Of a stretch of 64,000 nucleotides of DNA, positions 17,901-26,046 are shown in pieces. A program made the translations under genes and the position numbers. The notes below the pieces were generated by a model. That model saw only the letters and a program-made list of their open reading frames with translations. It was not told the origin of the DNA and made no database searches. Position 1 is the first letter of the stretch; each line of letters opens with the position of its first letter. Source of the DNA: Methanobrevibacter sp. (lineage in GTDB: Archaea > Methanobacteriota > Methanobacteria > Methanobacteriales > Methanobacteriaceae); assembly GCF_030539665.1 (NCBI RefSeq), contig NZ_JAUNXR010000001.1, forward strand, positions 100,667 to 164,666. Reading direction: 5' to 3'.

Positions 17901-19913
17901 AAGATTTTTAAGGGTAACGCTACATCCTTTTGCTATTTCAAAAATTGAAATCAAATTATTGGCATCTAGTATTGAAAATCCAGCGCCATTGTTTTTTGCA
18001 CCATTGATTGTTATATTTTTATTTATTACAATTGTTTTTTCATCAGTTGAAGCGATATATGTCTTGTTGCTTAAGAAAATCTCAGAATTGTCTTTTGCAT
18101 AATCTATTTTATTTTGTACAGATTCAAAGAGATATTGGGAAGTAAACGCTTTAATAGGTGCGGTTCTTTGACCGTATGCTAAGTAAACTCTAATGTTTTC
18201 ATCGTTTAAGCTGGAATAGGTTAATTGTATTGTGAATTTGTCTCCGGTTTTTATTGGTATGTATTTGTCCAGTTCTATTGTGTAGTATCCGATTTGATTT
18301 TTTGTTCCGGTTTGATTTAAAACTGATATGTCATTTACATAAATTTGAGCTTTATAATCACATAAGTTATCGAAATATGTTCCGAATGCTACAAGGTAAT
18401 CGTCTGCTATGGCTTTAAATGTATTGTCAACTGTAATCTGTTTGTTGGTGTAGTAGGCATATCCTTTTCCATATAATTCGTTTTGATAATTTTTATTGTA
18501 TCTTAATGTATCATTGAAAATAAATGTCCATGCATCATTTCCTCTGTAGAATGTTTTATCATAGTATGATACATAGAAATAACCACCACGACCCCAAACG
18601 GATCCCCAACTGTTTTGAACTATGAATGCTCCGTTTCCTTCAGGATACTCTCCTCCAACAGCTTTGAAATTGTGTCTGTCGTAGTTATCATCCCATCCGA
18701 CAATACAGACTGCATGATTTGGAGCTTCGGAGTATGGGTTGTAATAGTCTCCTTTTGTGGTACGGAATAATGTATAGTCAGTGTATGAAGTATAAACTGC
18801 ACCATAGTCTAAAATAGCTTTTTTTAGATTGTCAAGATCAGTATCATTATTACGTTTTTCAATATTGTATGCATTTTGAACGTGAATTAAACTGTTTAAT
18901 ATTGGAGAATCTATATAATATCCTAACCAAGGGTCGTCCACCTCTTTAACAGGACCCATCCATGAGGTTAAATATGGCAATGCAAATTCAAAAATACCTC
19001 CGCTGCTGTATGTTGCTTGGCCATTTGTGTATTTGATAATCAAATTAAGTAAATTTTCAACAGATAATTTTTCTTCATGGGTTAATACTCTTTCTCCATT
19101 AGTTGCTTTTAAAATACATGATTCCAATGTGGCTATTGTAGCTTGTGCCCAACAGGTTCCAGTTTCTCCCTGGTTTAAAACTGGGGATGTAAGATTATAG
19201 TCTCTTAAATCATATCTTGATGGCAAACTCCCATTATAGGATGAGTTGTACATTAAAAGTTGGTAATTTTCATTTCCAATAAATTTTAAAAAAATGTCGC
19301 TTCCAACTTGGAATTGTGCTTTTAGATTTGTTGAATTTACGCTGTCAATATATACCTCTGAAGAAAATTCTAAATTGCTATTTAAATAGCTATTGGATAA
19401 TAAAATGTACTCATTTTCACAATAGATTGTTTCTCCAGTGTTTTTACATGTATTGTTTGAAAAATATCCGTCATAAATGTTCAAATTCCCTGCAGAATAT
19501 ATTGCACCACCGTTCAAAGCAGTATTGTTGTTAAATTCACAATCGCAGATAACTAATGTTCCGTTGTTAAGTGAAATTGCTCCTCCGTTAAATTTGCTAT
19601 TTCCATTTATGAAGTTAATATTTTTTAAAACAACACTGTAATTGTTAGTTATGGTTATTATATTTGAAAGACCATTTCCATTTAGTGTTGATTTCCCTGT
19701 CCCGTTTTCATAGGCTCCATCAAGGATTATGTCCTTGTTAATGACTATTCCATGTCCTTCACTGATGTAGCTTGTATTATTCAAATATATTATTTGACAA
19801 TCGCTGTCTATTGCATTTTGCACATCAGCAAATGTTGTCGTGTTATTTTCTGCACTAACTGCAGATATTCCAATTAATAAAACAATTATTATTAAAAACA
19901 GTTTACTTTTCAT
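14934..19913 (-). CDS. Giant secreted adhesin-like protein with a papain-family (C1A) protease domain
   Basis: About 1659 aa. The signal peptide is MKSKLFLIIIVLLIGISAVSA. Residues 30-200 are beta-helix repeats (ALNGGAIYSAGNLNIYDGYFSNN). Then comes a C1A peptidase domain: the catalytic Cys near residue 253 in NQGETGTCWAQA, His near 399 in NHAVCIVGWDD and Asn near 433 in VQNSWGSVWG, so the triad is complete. A second short beta-helix region and several Ig-like domains follow, ending in three and a half near-identical repeats of about 95 residues (KDITMKQKDGTKYTIKLTDE). It is probably a surface protein that binds and may cleave host or bacterial partners or process other surface proteins. The longer frame to 19949 lacks a ribosome binding site; GGGAG precedes the ATG at 19913. 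The target is unknown. Confidence 0.88.
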   Translation of the reverse strand: MKSKLFLIIIVLLIGISAVSAENNTTTFADVQNAIDSDCQIIYLNNTSYISEGHGIVINKDIILDGAYENGTGKSTLNGNGLSNIITITNNYSVVLKNINFINGNSKFNGGAISLNNGTLVICDCEFNNNTALNGGAIYSAGNLNIYDGYFSNNTCKNTGETIYCENEYILLSNSYLNSNLEFSSEVYIDSVNSTNLKAQFQVGSDIFLKFIGNENYQLLMYNSSYNGSLPSRYDLRDYNLTSPVLNQGETGTCWAQATIATLESCILKATNGERVLTHEEKLSVENLLNLIIKYTNGQATYSSGGIFEFALPYLTSWMGPVKEVDDPWLGYYIDSPILNSLIHVQNAYNIEKRNNDTDLDNLKKAILDYGAVYTSYTDYTLFRTTKGDYYNPYSEAPNHAVCIVGWDDNYDRHNFKAVGGEYPEGNGAFIVQNSWGSVWGRGGYFYVSYYDKTFYRGNDAWTFIFNDTLRYNKNYQNELYGKGYAYYTNKQITVDNTFKAIADDYLVAFGTYFDNLCDYKAQIYVNDISVLNQTGTKNQIGYYTIELDKYIPIKTGDKFTIQLTYSSLNDENIRVYLAYGQRTAPIKAFTSQYLFESVQNKIDYAKDNSEIFLSNKTYIASTDEKTIVINKNITINGAKNNGAGFSILDANNLISIFEIAKGCSVTLKNLYLINSNGSAIIVNKGSSATILNSNFSNNKGEYGNSILINGEGIIKNCIFNNKNAGISEIYVNGTVEFENNKINSKTANIYNNGTITSETNLVINNADTSLNKPVRIIASLTDDSGNAIETDNLNIDNIGQMSYLDNGYYLDYTPRTVGQYSLTSTNARLTKLNVKKGVLTVRLTDDIIITGGDFVYGTKPFVTLYLPDNKLGKYNIYIDNNKITTFTVSTTETNINIANLNVGNHIIKIESVDNAKYFNTTNVNVLKATPILEFTVNDITYGEKTQIEISLTDMGQSPLNESVTVTVNGKTQAITLANGKATLTISEILPAKTYAVTVNFAGNNNYLSAAKEKTFVVNKKSSNIQLTANNIVYGDATTATAKLDSATTGVVKFYLNGNYIGSSRIVNGDSKYNLNNLNAGNYLIKAVYDGDGNYNSIESQNMQFNVAKKETAMNIISNNMKYGENGQFTISVLPTATGTITLYINDKYYGESNINNGISVFTINPLPIGRYNGLVVYTGDGNHLKNNAPFVFEVEKLKGSIQYELLNNVAGDAKLKVTTPIEDNNNVKISVNGQNQNIQLNNGIGIIDLNKLNKGNHSISIQYEGNIYEVNDVNGQITILPPIKLESEDIYMYHKDGTKYEVTLLDAYGNPIANKAVTLTLNGTNFKNLKYDRTTDTNGIANLPIGLNVGEYTIAASYGTESITNKISVNTPSYKLSEYKDITMKQKDGTKYTIKLTDEKGNPQTGKTITLYLNGANFKNLKYDRTTDTNGIASLPIGLNIGEYTITAKYETQTATTKIKVLKPTATTYKLTEYKDITMKQKDGTKYTIKLTDEKGNPQTGKTITLYLNGANFKNLKYDRTTDANGIANLPIGLNVGEYTITAIYETQSITTKITVLNQNAQTPTTYKLTEYKDITMKQKDGTKYTIKLTDEKGNPQTGKTITLYLNGANFKNLKYDRTTDTNGIANLPIELAPGQYTITATYQTQTITTKITVLAVN
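15051..15945 (-). repeat. Near-identical tandem repeats encoding C-terminal Ig-like domains of the adhesin
   Basis: A block of about 155 bp starting GGTTGTTCTG (plus strand) recurs at 15051, 15345 and 15630, with a shorter match at 15906. The spacings are 294, 285 and 276 bp. The copies are almost base-identical although the spacer parts between them differ, which points to gene conversion or recent duplication. Confidence 0.9.
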
Positions 19914-20077
19914 AAAAAATTCTCCCACTCTATATAAAACCAAAATCAAATTATTTAATTATAATAATATAATTTTAATATATTATATAACTATTGTTTT
20001 GTCAAGATTATGCCCATCTAAAAATACATTAAGCTAAAAATTATAATAATATCTAATAAACTATTAGTTGGTGTTTT

Positions 20078-21856
20078 ATGAATCGAAAATTAGTTTCAAT
20101 TATTCTAATTTCTATTTTTCTAATATCCGTATTGCCAACAGCATTTGCCAATGATGATGACAATAGGAGTTATACGATTGATTTAGCAGATATTATTCTT
20201 AATATTCAGGATAATGGTCTTTTAAAAGTGGATGAATCTTATACTTATACATTTCATGGAAAATATAATGGGGTTTATAGGGAAATTCCATTAAAGAAAG
20301 GACAATCTATTGATAATCTAAAGGTTAGTGCTGATGGTGCTTATACAAAAGCAGAACCACATAATGAAGATGGTTATTATAAAATAAAAGTTTATTTGTA
20401 TTCTGATAAGGATTTAACCAAACCTATAAAGGACACATCTGTGGTAATTCATTATAGCTATGATTTTAAGGATGTTATTAATATTTACAATGATGTTGGA
20501 GAGATCCAGTATAAATTATGGGGTGATGGATGGGAAAACGGTGTTCAAAAGTTAGTTGCTCACATTAACTTCCCAAATGACCAAAAAATTGAATATTGGA
20601 TTAATCCGTACGATGCAGATGCTGAAAGTTCATGGAGTGGTAATACTCTAACAGTTCAATCAGGTCCTCGTCATTATGACGAATATCTTGAAGTGAGAGC
20701 ATTGATTCCTTTATCTGAGTTCAAAGATCCGGTTTATGCAAATAAAATCAGTCAGGACGGACATGATAAGCTAGTTAAGATAGAAGAGGATTATGTGAAT
20801 GGTGCTGTTTTTAAAGATGCATTAGTTTCATATTTGCCGCTAATTTTAGCTATTACTTTAATAGTTCCTGTTGGTATCTATTTGAGGTATGGTAGGGAAC
20901 CTAAAGTGATATATGATGCTCCTTATGAGCATGAGATTCCAACCGATGATTCTCCGATATTTGTTGATGCGATGTTTGGAAAAAGATCCAATGTGGGGGA
21001 AGTTAGTCAGAATGGTATTCAGGCAACCATAATGGAAATGATTGGGGATGGAATTATCAAAATAGCTAATAAGGATGATGGAAATAATGATCTTAAACTT
21101 ATTTTGCCTGAAAATTATGATGATTTGCCTCAATACAAATATGATATAATAAGATTACTTTTAAGTCCATATGCTAGGAATGGTATTTTGGATTTCAATC
21201 AAATGAAATCAGATTTAAAATCAGAATATTCGGCAAAGGCTTTCAATGAAAACCTGAAGAAAATTAGAAGGGACTATGCAAACATGGAAGTCAGGCCTCT
21301 TTTAAGACAATACTTCGATTCTAAAGGTTCTAATTTGTTTAAAGTTTATGGCATTATTTTAGCTATAGTATCAATTATTGTCATGGTTTATGCGATTATC
21401 AGCAATCCTGCAATTTTAACTTTATTTATTGAAGGACTTGTTTTCCTTATTTTAGGTATTTTCATATTTCTATTGCCAAACCGTTATGCGGGGCATTGGA
21501 CAGAGGCAGGTTTTACCCAATATAAAAAATGGGAAGCCTTTAGAAAATTCCTTAAGGACTTTTCATTAATAAAACAACATCCTCCAGAGTCTATTGCAAT
21601 TTGGGATAAATATTTGATTTATGCAACTGCCTTAGGCGATGCAAAAGCAGTCAACAAAGCTATGAAAACCATAAAACCAGCATTTGAAAATGATGACTAT
21701 TACCGCAGCGATGTCTATTATTACAGCAATGTTGGAGGTCCTCTTTTATTCGCAAGTGTTATTTCCACAAGTAATGCTTCTGCCAATAGTAACGATAATG
21801 GAGGATTTGGTGGAGCTGGAGGAGGTTCCGGTGGTGGAGGTGGAGGTGCTTTCTAA
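20078..21856 (+). CDS. DUF2207 domain-containing membrane protein
   Basis: 592 aa. It has a signal peptide (MNRKLVSIILISIFLISVLPTAFA), an extracytoplasmic beta-rich domain to about residue 245 with the DUF2207 theme (SYTYTFHGKYNGVYREIPL), and a membrane helix near 255. A cytoplasmic domain follows, then two membrane helices near 420-465, and a glycine-rich tail (GGAGGGSGGGGGGAF), which is characteristic of the family. The function is unknown. It is divergent from the adhesin gene across 164 bp of AT-rich DNA. A GGTG sequence precedes the ATG. Confidence 0.9.
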   Translation: MNRKLVSIILISIFLISVLPTAFANDDDNRSYTIDLADIILNIQDNGLLKVDESYTYTFHGKYNGVYREIPLKKGQSIDNLKVSADGAYTKAEPHNEDGYYKIKVYLYSDKDLTKPIKDTSVVIHYSYDFKDVINIYNDVGEIQYKLWGDGWENGVQKLVAHINFPNDQKIEYWINPYDADAESSWSGNTLTVQSGPRHYDEYLEVRALIPLSEFKDPVYANKISQDGHDKLVKIEEDYVNGAVFKDALVSYLPLILAITLIVPVGIYLRYGREPKVIYDAPYEHEIPTDDSPIFVDAMFGKRSNVGEVSQNGIQATIMEMIGDGIIKIANKDDGNNDLKLILPENYDDLPQYKYDIIRLLLSPYARNGILDFNQMKSDLKSEYSAKAFNENLKKIRRDYANMEVRPLLRQYFDSKGSNLFKVYGIILAIVSIIVMVYAIISNPAILTLFIEGLVFLILGIFIFLLPNRYAGHWTEAGFTQYKKWEAFRKFLKDFSLIKQHPPESIAIWDKYLIYATALGDAKAVNKAMKTIKPAFENDDYYRSDVYYYSNVGGPLLFASVISTSNASANSNDNGGFGGAGGGSGGGGGGAF

Positions 21857-21964
21857 TCACCTTCCTTTACCAAAAACAAACTTTCAAATAATATTCTATT
21901 TTTTTCACGAAATATTTTTATAATAGAAAAGCTTAATTATCTTTACTTAATTGGAGGAGATATT

Positions 21965-24013
21965 ATGCTTGAAGATTTCATAAATAACCTTAAAGACAAG
22001 GCAAATGATGCTATGTCACAGCAATTAATTGACCAGGTTCTTAAAGAAGCTAAAGAAGTTGCTAAAAAGGATAATAATGGTCAATTAACTGAAGATATTG
22101 TAAATAAAGTTGCAGACAGAATGATTAATACTGGAGATTACTTAAAAAAATTGACTGATGATAGTAATCCTGAATGGTTATTAAATAAGATAGTCGATGA
22201 AAAATTCTGTGCGGCTTGTGGTGCATGTGAAATAGTTTGTCCAAACAATTTTGTTGATTTTGATGAAGGTCCTTCATTAGGCGAATACTGCAGACGTCTT
22301 GGTCATGGAATGTGTCACGAAGTCTGTCCTCGTGTATTTTCAGGAAGATATCAAATAAGTATTCGTGAAGACTTTTTTGAAGAATATTACTATGCTAAAG
22401 GTTCTGATGACGGTCAGGATGGAGGAGTAATAACTACTTTCTTAAAAGATTTGATTAATAAAGGAAAAATTGATGGAGCTATTGTGGTCGGCGATGTAAA
22501 ATGGAAACCAATTTCTCTTATTATTAAGGATGCCGACGCATTGGATCATAGCGCAAAATCAAAATATGCAATTTCTCCATTGTCAGCTCTTAAAAAAGCA
22601 GGAGAAATGGGTCTTGAGAAAGTAGCTGTTGTTGGACTTCCTTGTCAAGTTGAAGGTCTTAGAAAATACCAATATTATCCATATCTTGCAAAACACAGCT
22701 CTGAGATTGGTGATGAGGGATATCCAGTCAAGCTTCCAAAAATTGAATATTTGATTGGTTTGTTCTGTACTGAAAAATTCACTTTGGATGCAATTAAAAA
22801 GGTATGTGCTGATAATGAAGTGGATATTGGTGATGTTAAAAAGTTCGATGTTACTAATGGTAAATTTATCATTGAAACTGAAGATAAGACAATTGACATT
22901 CCTGTAAAAGACATTGAAACATTCTCTGGTTGTGAAGTTTGTCGTGATTTCGCATCTGATTTGGCTGATGTTTCCATTGGTAATGTAGGTTCTCCAGATG
23001 GATATTCTACAGTTATTGTAAGAACTGAAAAAGGAAAAGATATTGCTGATGCAGTTGATTTACAGGATGGCGCAGATAAGGATGCTATTGATAAACTAGC
23101 TGAATTCAAATTAAATAGGTTCCGTAAAAACATCAACGAACGTATTGAAAATAAGGAATTCGTATCATATTACTGGAACGATTATAAAGGAGGTTCTGGT
23201 ATAAGGTCTGATGGAAATTACTTTATTCGTGTAAGAGCTAAACCTAGTGGTTTCTATCAACTTGATGAAACAGAATACATTAACAAAATAGCAAAAGAGT
23301 ATGATGCAAGAATCAAGCTTACAAATCGTGGAACTTATGAGCTTCATGATATTAAACCAATTGATGTAGAGGCAGTTACAGATAAACTTGATGAACATGA
23401 CTTGCTTACAGGTTCTGAAGGGCCTCTTGTAAGAGCAACTTTGGCATGTCCTGGACAATTTAACTGTCATTTGGGATTGATACCTACTACTGCACTATGT
23501 TATGAACTTGAAGAGAAATTCTCTGAAATGCCTGCTAACTACAAATTTAAAATAGCTATTAATGGCTGTCCAAACAAATGTTCAAGGCCTCAAGTGCATG
23601 ATTTCGGAATTGCAGGTATTACTTATCCTAAAGTCGATGCTGAAAAATGTAATGGTTGTGGAAGATGTGAGGATGTCTGTAAAGTAAATGCACCTTCCAT
23701 CAGGGGAGAGATGTCCTATACTAACTATACAATCTGTTATGGTTGTGGAAAATGTATCAAAGCATGTCCTCATGACGCTAGGGAAACAAAATTCCACGGA
23801 TATGAGATTTATGTGGGTGGAAAAACTGGTAGGGAAGTTGTTGAAGGAGTAAGGCTTGAACTTGAAACAACTGACGAAATTGTTGATCTAATATCTAAAG
23901 TTATCAAAACATATAATAGATTAGCTATTAAACCACAAAAAGAAAGATTGGCCGCAACTATGAAAAGGATAGGTCAAGCACAATTCATGGAAGAAGTTAA
24001 AAAGTTAGATTAA
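21965..24013 (+). CDS. fsr: F420H2-dependent sulfite reductase-like fusion protein (Fsr family)
   Basis: 682 aa. The order is a helical N-terminal extension of about 70 residues, a ferredoxin motif (CAACGACEIVCP, near residue 80), an FrhB/FpoF-like F420H2-oxidising domain (GQDGGVITTFL, then GLPCQVEGL), and a sulfite reductase domain. The last carries the sirohaem-[4Fe-4S] ligands in ACPGQFNC (C-x5-C) and GCPNKC (C-x3-C), with an inserted pair of ferredoxin motifs (CNGCGRCEDVCK and CYGCGKCIKACP). This is the architecture of Fsr, which reduces sulfite with F420H2 in Methanocaldococcus. Here it could detoxify sulfite or use another substrate. AATTGGAGGAGA provides the ribosome binding site. Confidence 0.87.
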   Translation: MLEDFINNLKDKANDAMSQQLIDQVLKEAKEVAKKDNNGQLTEDIVNKVADRMINTGDYLKKLTDDSNPEWLLNKIVDEKFCAACGACEIVCPNNFVDFDEGPSLGEYCRRLGHGMCHEVCPRVFSGRYQISIREDFFEEYYYAKGSDDGQDGGVITTFLKDLINKGKIDGAIVVGDVKWKPISLIIKDADALDHSAKSKYAISPLSALKKAGEMGLEKVAVVGLPCQVEGLRKYQYYPYLAKHSSEIGDEGYPVKLPKIEYLIGLFCTEKFTLDAIKKVCADNEVDIGDVKKFDVTNGKFIIETEDKTIDIPVKDIETFSGCEVCRDFASDLADVSIGNVGSPDGYSTVIVRTEKGKDIADAVDLQDGADKDAIDKLAEFKLNRFRKNINERIENKEFVSYYWNDYKGGSGIRSDGNYFIRVRAKPSGFYQLDETEYINKIAKEYDARIKLTNRGTYELHDIKPIDVEAVTDKLDEHDLLTGSEGPLVRATLACPGQFNCHLGLIPTTALCYELEEKFSEMPANYKFKIAINGCPNKCSRPQVHDFGIAGITYPKVDAEKCNGCGRCEDVCKVNAPSIRGEMSYTNYTICYGCGKCIKACPHDARETKFHGYEIYVGGKTGREVVEGVRLELETTDEIVDLISKVIKTYNRLAIKPQKERLAATMKRIGQAQFMEEVKKLD

Positions 24014-24076
24014 CTTCTTTTATTTTTTTTATTTTTAATCAAAATTTTTTTATAAAATGTAGTACAATTATTTTTT

Positions 24077-24475
24077 ATGAACTTAAAAACAATCGGTGCA
24101 ATAATTGCAATTTTAGGACTTATTTTTACAGTTTATTTTATGGATAATTGGGATTATATTGTTTTAGGTTTAACTTTTGTAATGTTTGGTTTCCTCATTG
24201 CTTTGTTTGGTCTTTTAAGCGGTGTCAAGAAACAAAAAATTATTAATGATAGATTAGATAAGGATATTGAAACTTTTATCCAACCAGTTATCACAAAATA
24301 TTCTAATTTAAATAAAGAATACATGAAATCATGTTCTCAAGATGAATATGTTCAAAAGAGAATGCAAATGAATAAGGATTTGGAAATGGAACTTGCTGAA
24401 GGTTTACCTTATTTGTCTAAAAATGAAATTAAAAAGATTGTTATTGAATTCAATCGTAATCAAGACAGTCTTTAA
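24077..24475 (+). CDS. Hypothetical protein with two N-terminal membrane helices
   Basis: 132 aa. Two hydrophobic helices (residues about 6-20 and 27-48) precede a charged, helical cytoplasmic part rich in Lys, Glu and Asn. I do not recognise a family. There is no Shine-Dalgarno sequence, but TATAAAAT lies about 25 bases before the ATG, so the transcript is probably leaderless. It stands alone between the Fsr-like gene and the trp operon. Confidence 0.65.
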   Translation: MNLKTIGAIIAILGLIFTVYFMDNWDYIVLGLTFVMFGFLIALFGLLSGVKKQKIINDRLDKDIETFIQPVITKYSNLNKEYMKSCSQDEYVQKRMQMNKDLEMELAEGLPYLSKNEIKKIVIEFNRNQDSL

Positions 24476-24500
24476 TTATTTTTTTTAAAATCAATTTCAA

Positions 24501-24536
24501 TGTACATTTTATGACAACAAGGCTTTAAATAGTACA
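24501..24536 (+). promoter_or_regulatory. trp operon promoter with two TRP-box-like elements
   Basis: TGTACATT (24501) and AGTACATT (24531) share GTACATT at an exact 30-bp spacing, three helical turns, and flank a TATA-like CTTTAAATA (24523-24531). In Methanothermobacter the repressor TrpY binds TRP boxes with the consensus TGTACA upstream of trpE. Position and sequence therefore suggest a similar tryptophan-responsive repressor here. No trpY-like gene lies next to the operon. Confidence 0.65.
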
Positions 24537-24564
24537 TTATATTATATTAATAGTAGTGATAAAA

Positions 24565-26046
24565 ATGTTTTCCCCAACTTTAGAAGAAGTAAAAGAATTA
24601 GCAAAAAATGAAGAATATAAAAGAATACCAATAAGTTGTGAACTTCTGTCAGATATTGCAACTCCTATTGAAGTAATGAAAATTCTTAAAAATATAAGCA
24701 AACATTGTTACATGCTTGAAAGTGTAGAAGATAGTGAACAGTGGGGAAGATACAGCTTTCTTGGATATGATCCTCTTTTGGAATTTACATGTCAAAATAA
24801 TGTTGTAAATATTAAAGAGTTATGCAATGACGAAGTAACCACGATTGAGACAGACGACCCTCGTGAGATAATTAAGCAATTGATAAAAGAGAATAAATCT
24901 CCAAAAATTAAGGACCTGCCTACATTCACTGGAGGTTTTGTCGGATATTTTGCTTATGATTATATTAAATATGCCGAACCATCCCTTAAACTAGATGCAG
25001 AAAACCAAGATCAATTTAAAGACATTGATTTAATGTTATTTGATAAGGTAATTGTATTCGATAACTTCAAGCAAAAGATAATATTGATAGCAAACATGAA
25101 AACCGACAATTTGGAAGAAAATTATCAAAAAGCCATTGATGATTTGGAAGAATTGGAAGATTTGATTAAAAATGGTAAAAAGTTAGATGTACCTACATTA
25201 GAACTCAAATCAGATTTTAAACCGGTATTTTCAAGGGAAGAATATTGTGGCATGGTTGAAAAAGCCAAGAACTACATTAGGGAAGGAGATATTTTCCAAG
25301 TTGTGCTTTCAAACAGAATTGAAGCAGACATCTCAGGAAGTCTTTTTGATACATATAGGGTTTTAAGAACCAGAAACCCTTCTCCTTACATGTTTTATTT
25401 CTCTAGTGACGATATTGAAATTGCAGGAGCCTCACCAGAAACTCTTGTAAAATTAGATGATGGAAAATTATATACATTCCCACTTGCAGGAACTCGTCCA
25501 AGAGGTAAAACAGTTTCAGAAGATTTAAAATTAGAAAAAGAACTTCTTTCAGATGAAAAAGAATTGGCAGAACATAATATGCTGGTTGATTTGGGAAGAA
25601 ATGACATCGGAAGAATTTCAGAAATAGGCAGTGTTCATGTGGACAAATATCTCTCCATTGAGAAATTTTCACATGTAATGCACATAGGATCCACTGTTAC
25701 AGGAAAATTGAGAGATGATTTGGATTCATTATCAGCAATAGATTCAATCTTGCCTGCCGGAACCTTGTCTGGAGCACCAAAAATAAGGGCATGTGAAATT
25801 ATAAACGAACTTGAAAATAATAAAAGGGGAATATATGGTGGTGCAATCGGATATATTGATTTAAGCGGCAATATAGATACTTGCATTTCCATTAGAATTG
25901 CTTTTGCAAGAAATGGCAAGGTATTCATACGTTCCGGTGCGGGAATTGTTGCAGACAGCATCCCAAACAACGAATTCGATGAATGTTTAAACAAGGCGGC
26001 TGCAGTTATTAATGCTTTGGAAGAAGCTGATGGAGGGATAAAATGA
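24565..26046 (+). CDS. trpE: Anthranilate synthase component I TrpE
   Basis: About 493 aa; converts chorismate and ammonia to anthranilate. The N-terminal domain carries the tryptophan feedback element MLESVEDSEQWGRYSFLGYDP. The catalytic C-terminal domain has the chorismate-enzyme motifs IFQVVLSNRIE, GASPETL, AGTRPRG, DLGRNDIGRI and LSGAPKIRA. The frame can begin at a GTG (24556), but GTGAT serves as the ribosome binding site for the ATG at 24565. It overlaps trpGD by four bases (ATGA). It is the first gene of the operon, directly behind the TRP-box-like promoter. Confidence 0.95.
   Translation: MFSPTLEEVKELAKNEEYKRIPISCELLSDIATPIEVMKILKNISKHCYMLESVEDSEQWGRYSFLGYDPLLEFTCQNNVVNIKELCNDEVTTIETDDPREIIKQLIKENKSPKIKDLPTFTGGFVGYFAYDYIKYAEPSLKLDAENQDQFKDIDLMLFDKVIVFDNFKQKIILIANMKTDNLEENYQKAIDDLEELEDLIKNGKKLDVPTLELKSDFKPVFSREEYCGMVEKAKNYIREGDIFQVVLSNRIEADISGSLFDTYRVLRTRNPSPYMFYFSSDDIEIAGASPETLVKLDDGKLYTFPLAGTRPRGKTVSEDLKLEKELLSDEKELAEHNMLVDLGRNDIGRISEIGSVHVDKYLSIEKFSHVMHIGSTVTGKLRDDLDSLSAIDSILPAGTLSGAPKIRACEIINELENNKRGIYGGAIGYIDLSGNIDTCISIRIAFARNGKVFIRSGAGIVADSIPNNEFDECLNKAAAVINALEEADGGIK

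Noticed and set aside
18620..18805. 61-codon minus-strand frame inside the adhesin protease domain
   Set aside because: It is a different reading frame of the same strand over the conserved His region and lacks a start signal.
22675..23797. Minus-strand frames across the Fsr-like gene
   Set aside because: Shadows of the conserved coding frame; translations are Ser/Phe-rich without domain signals.
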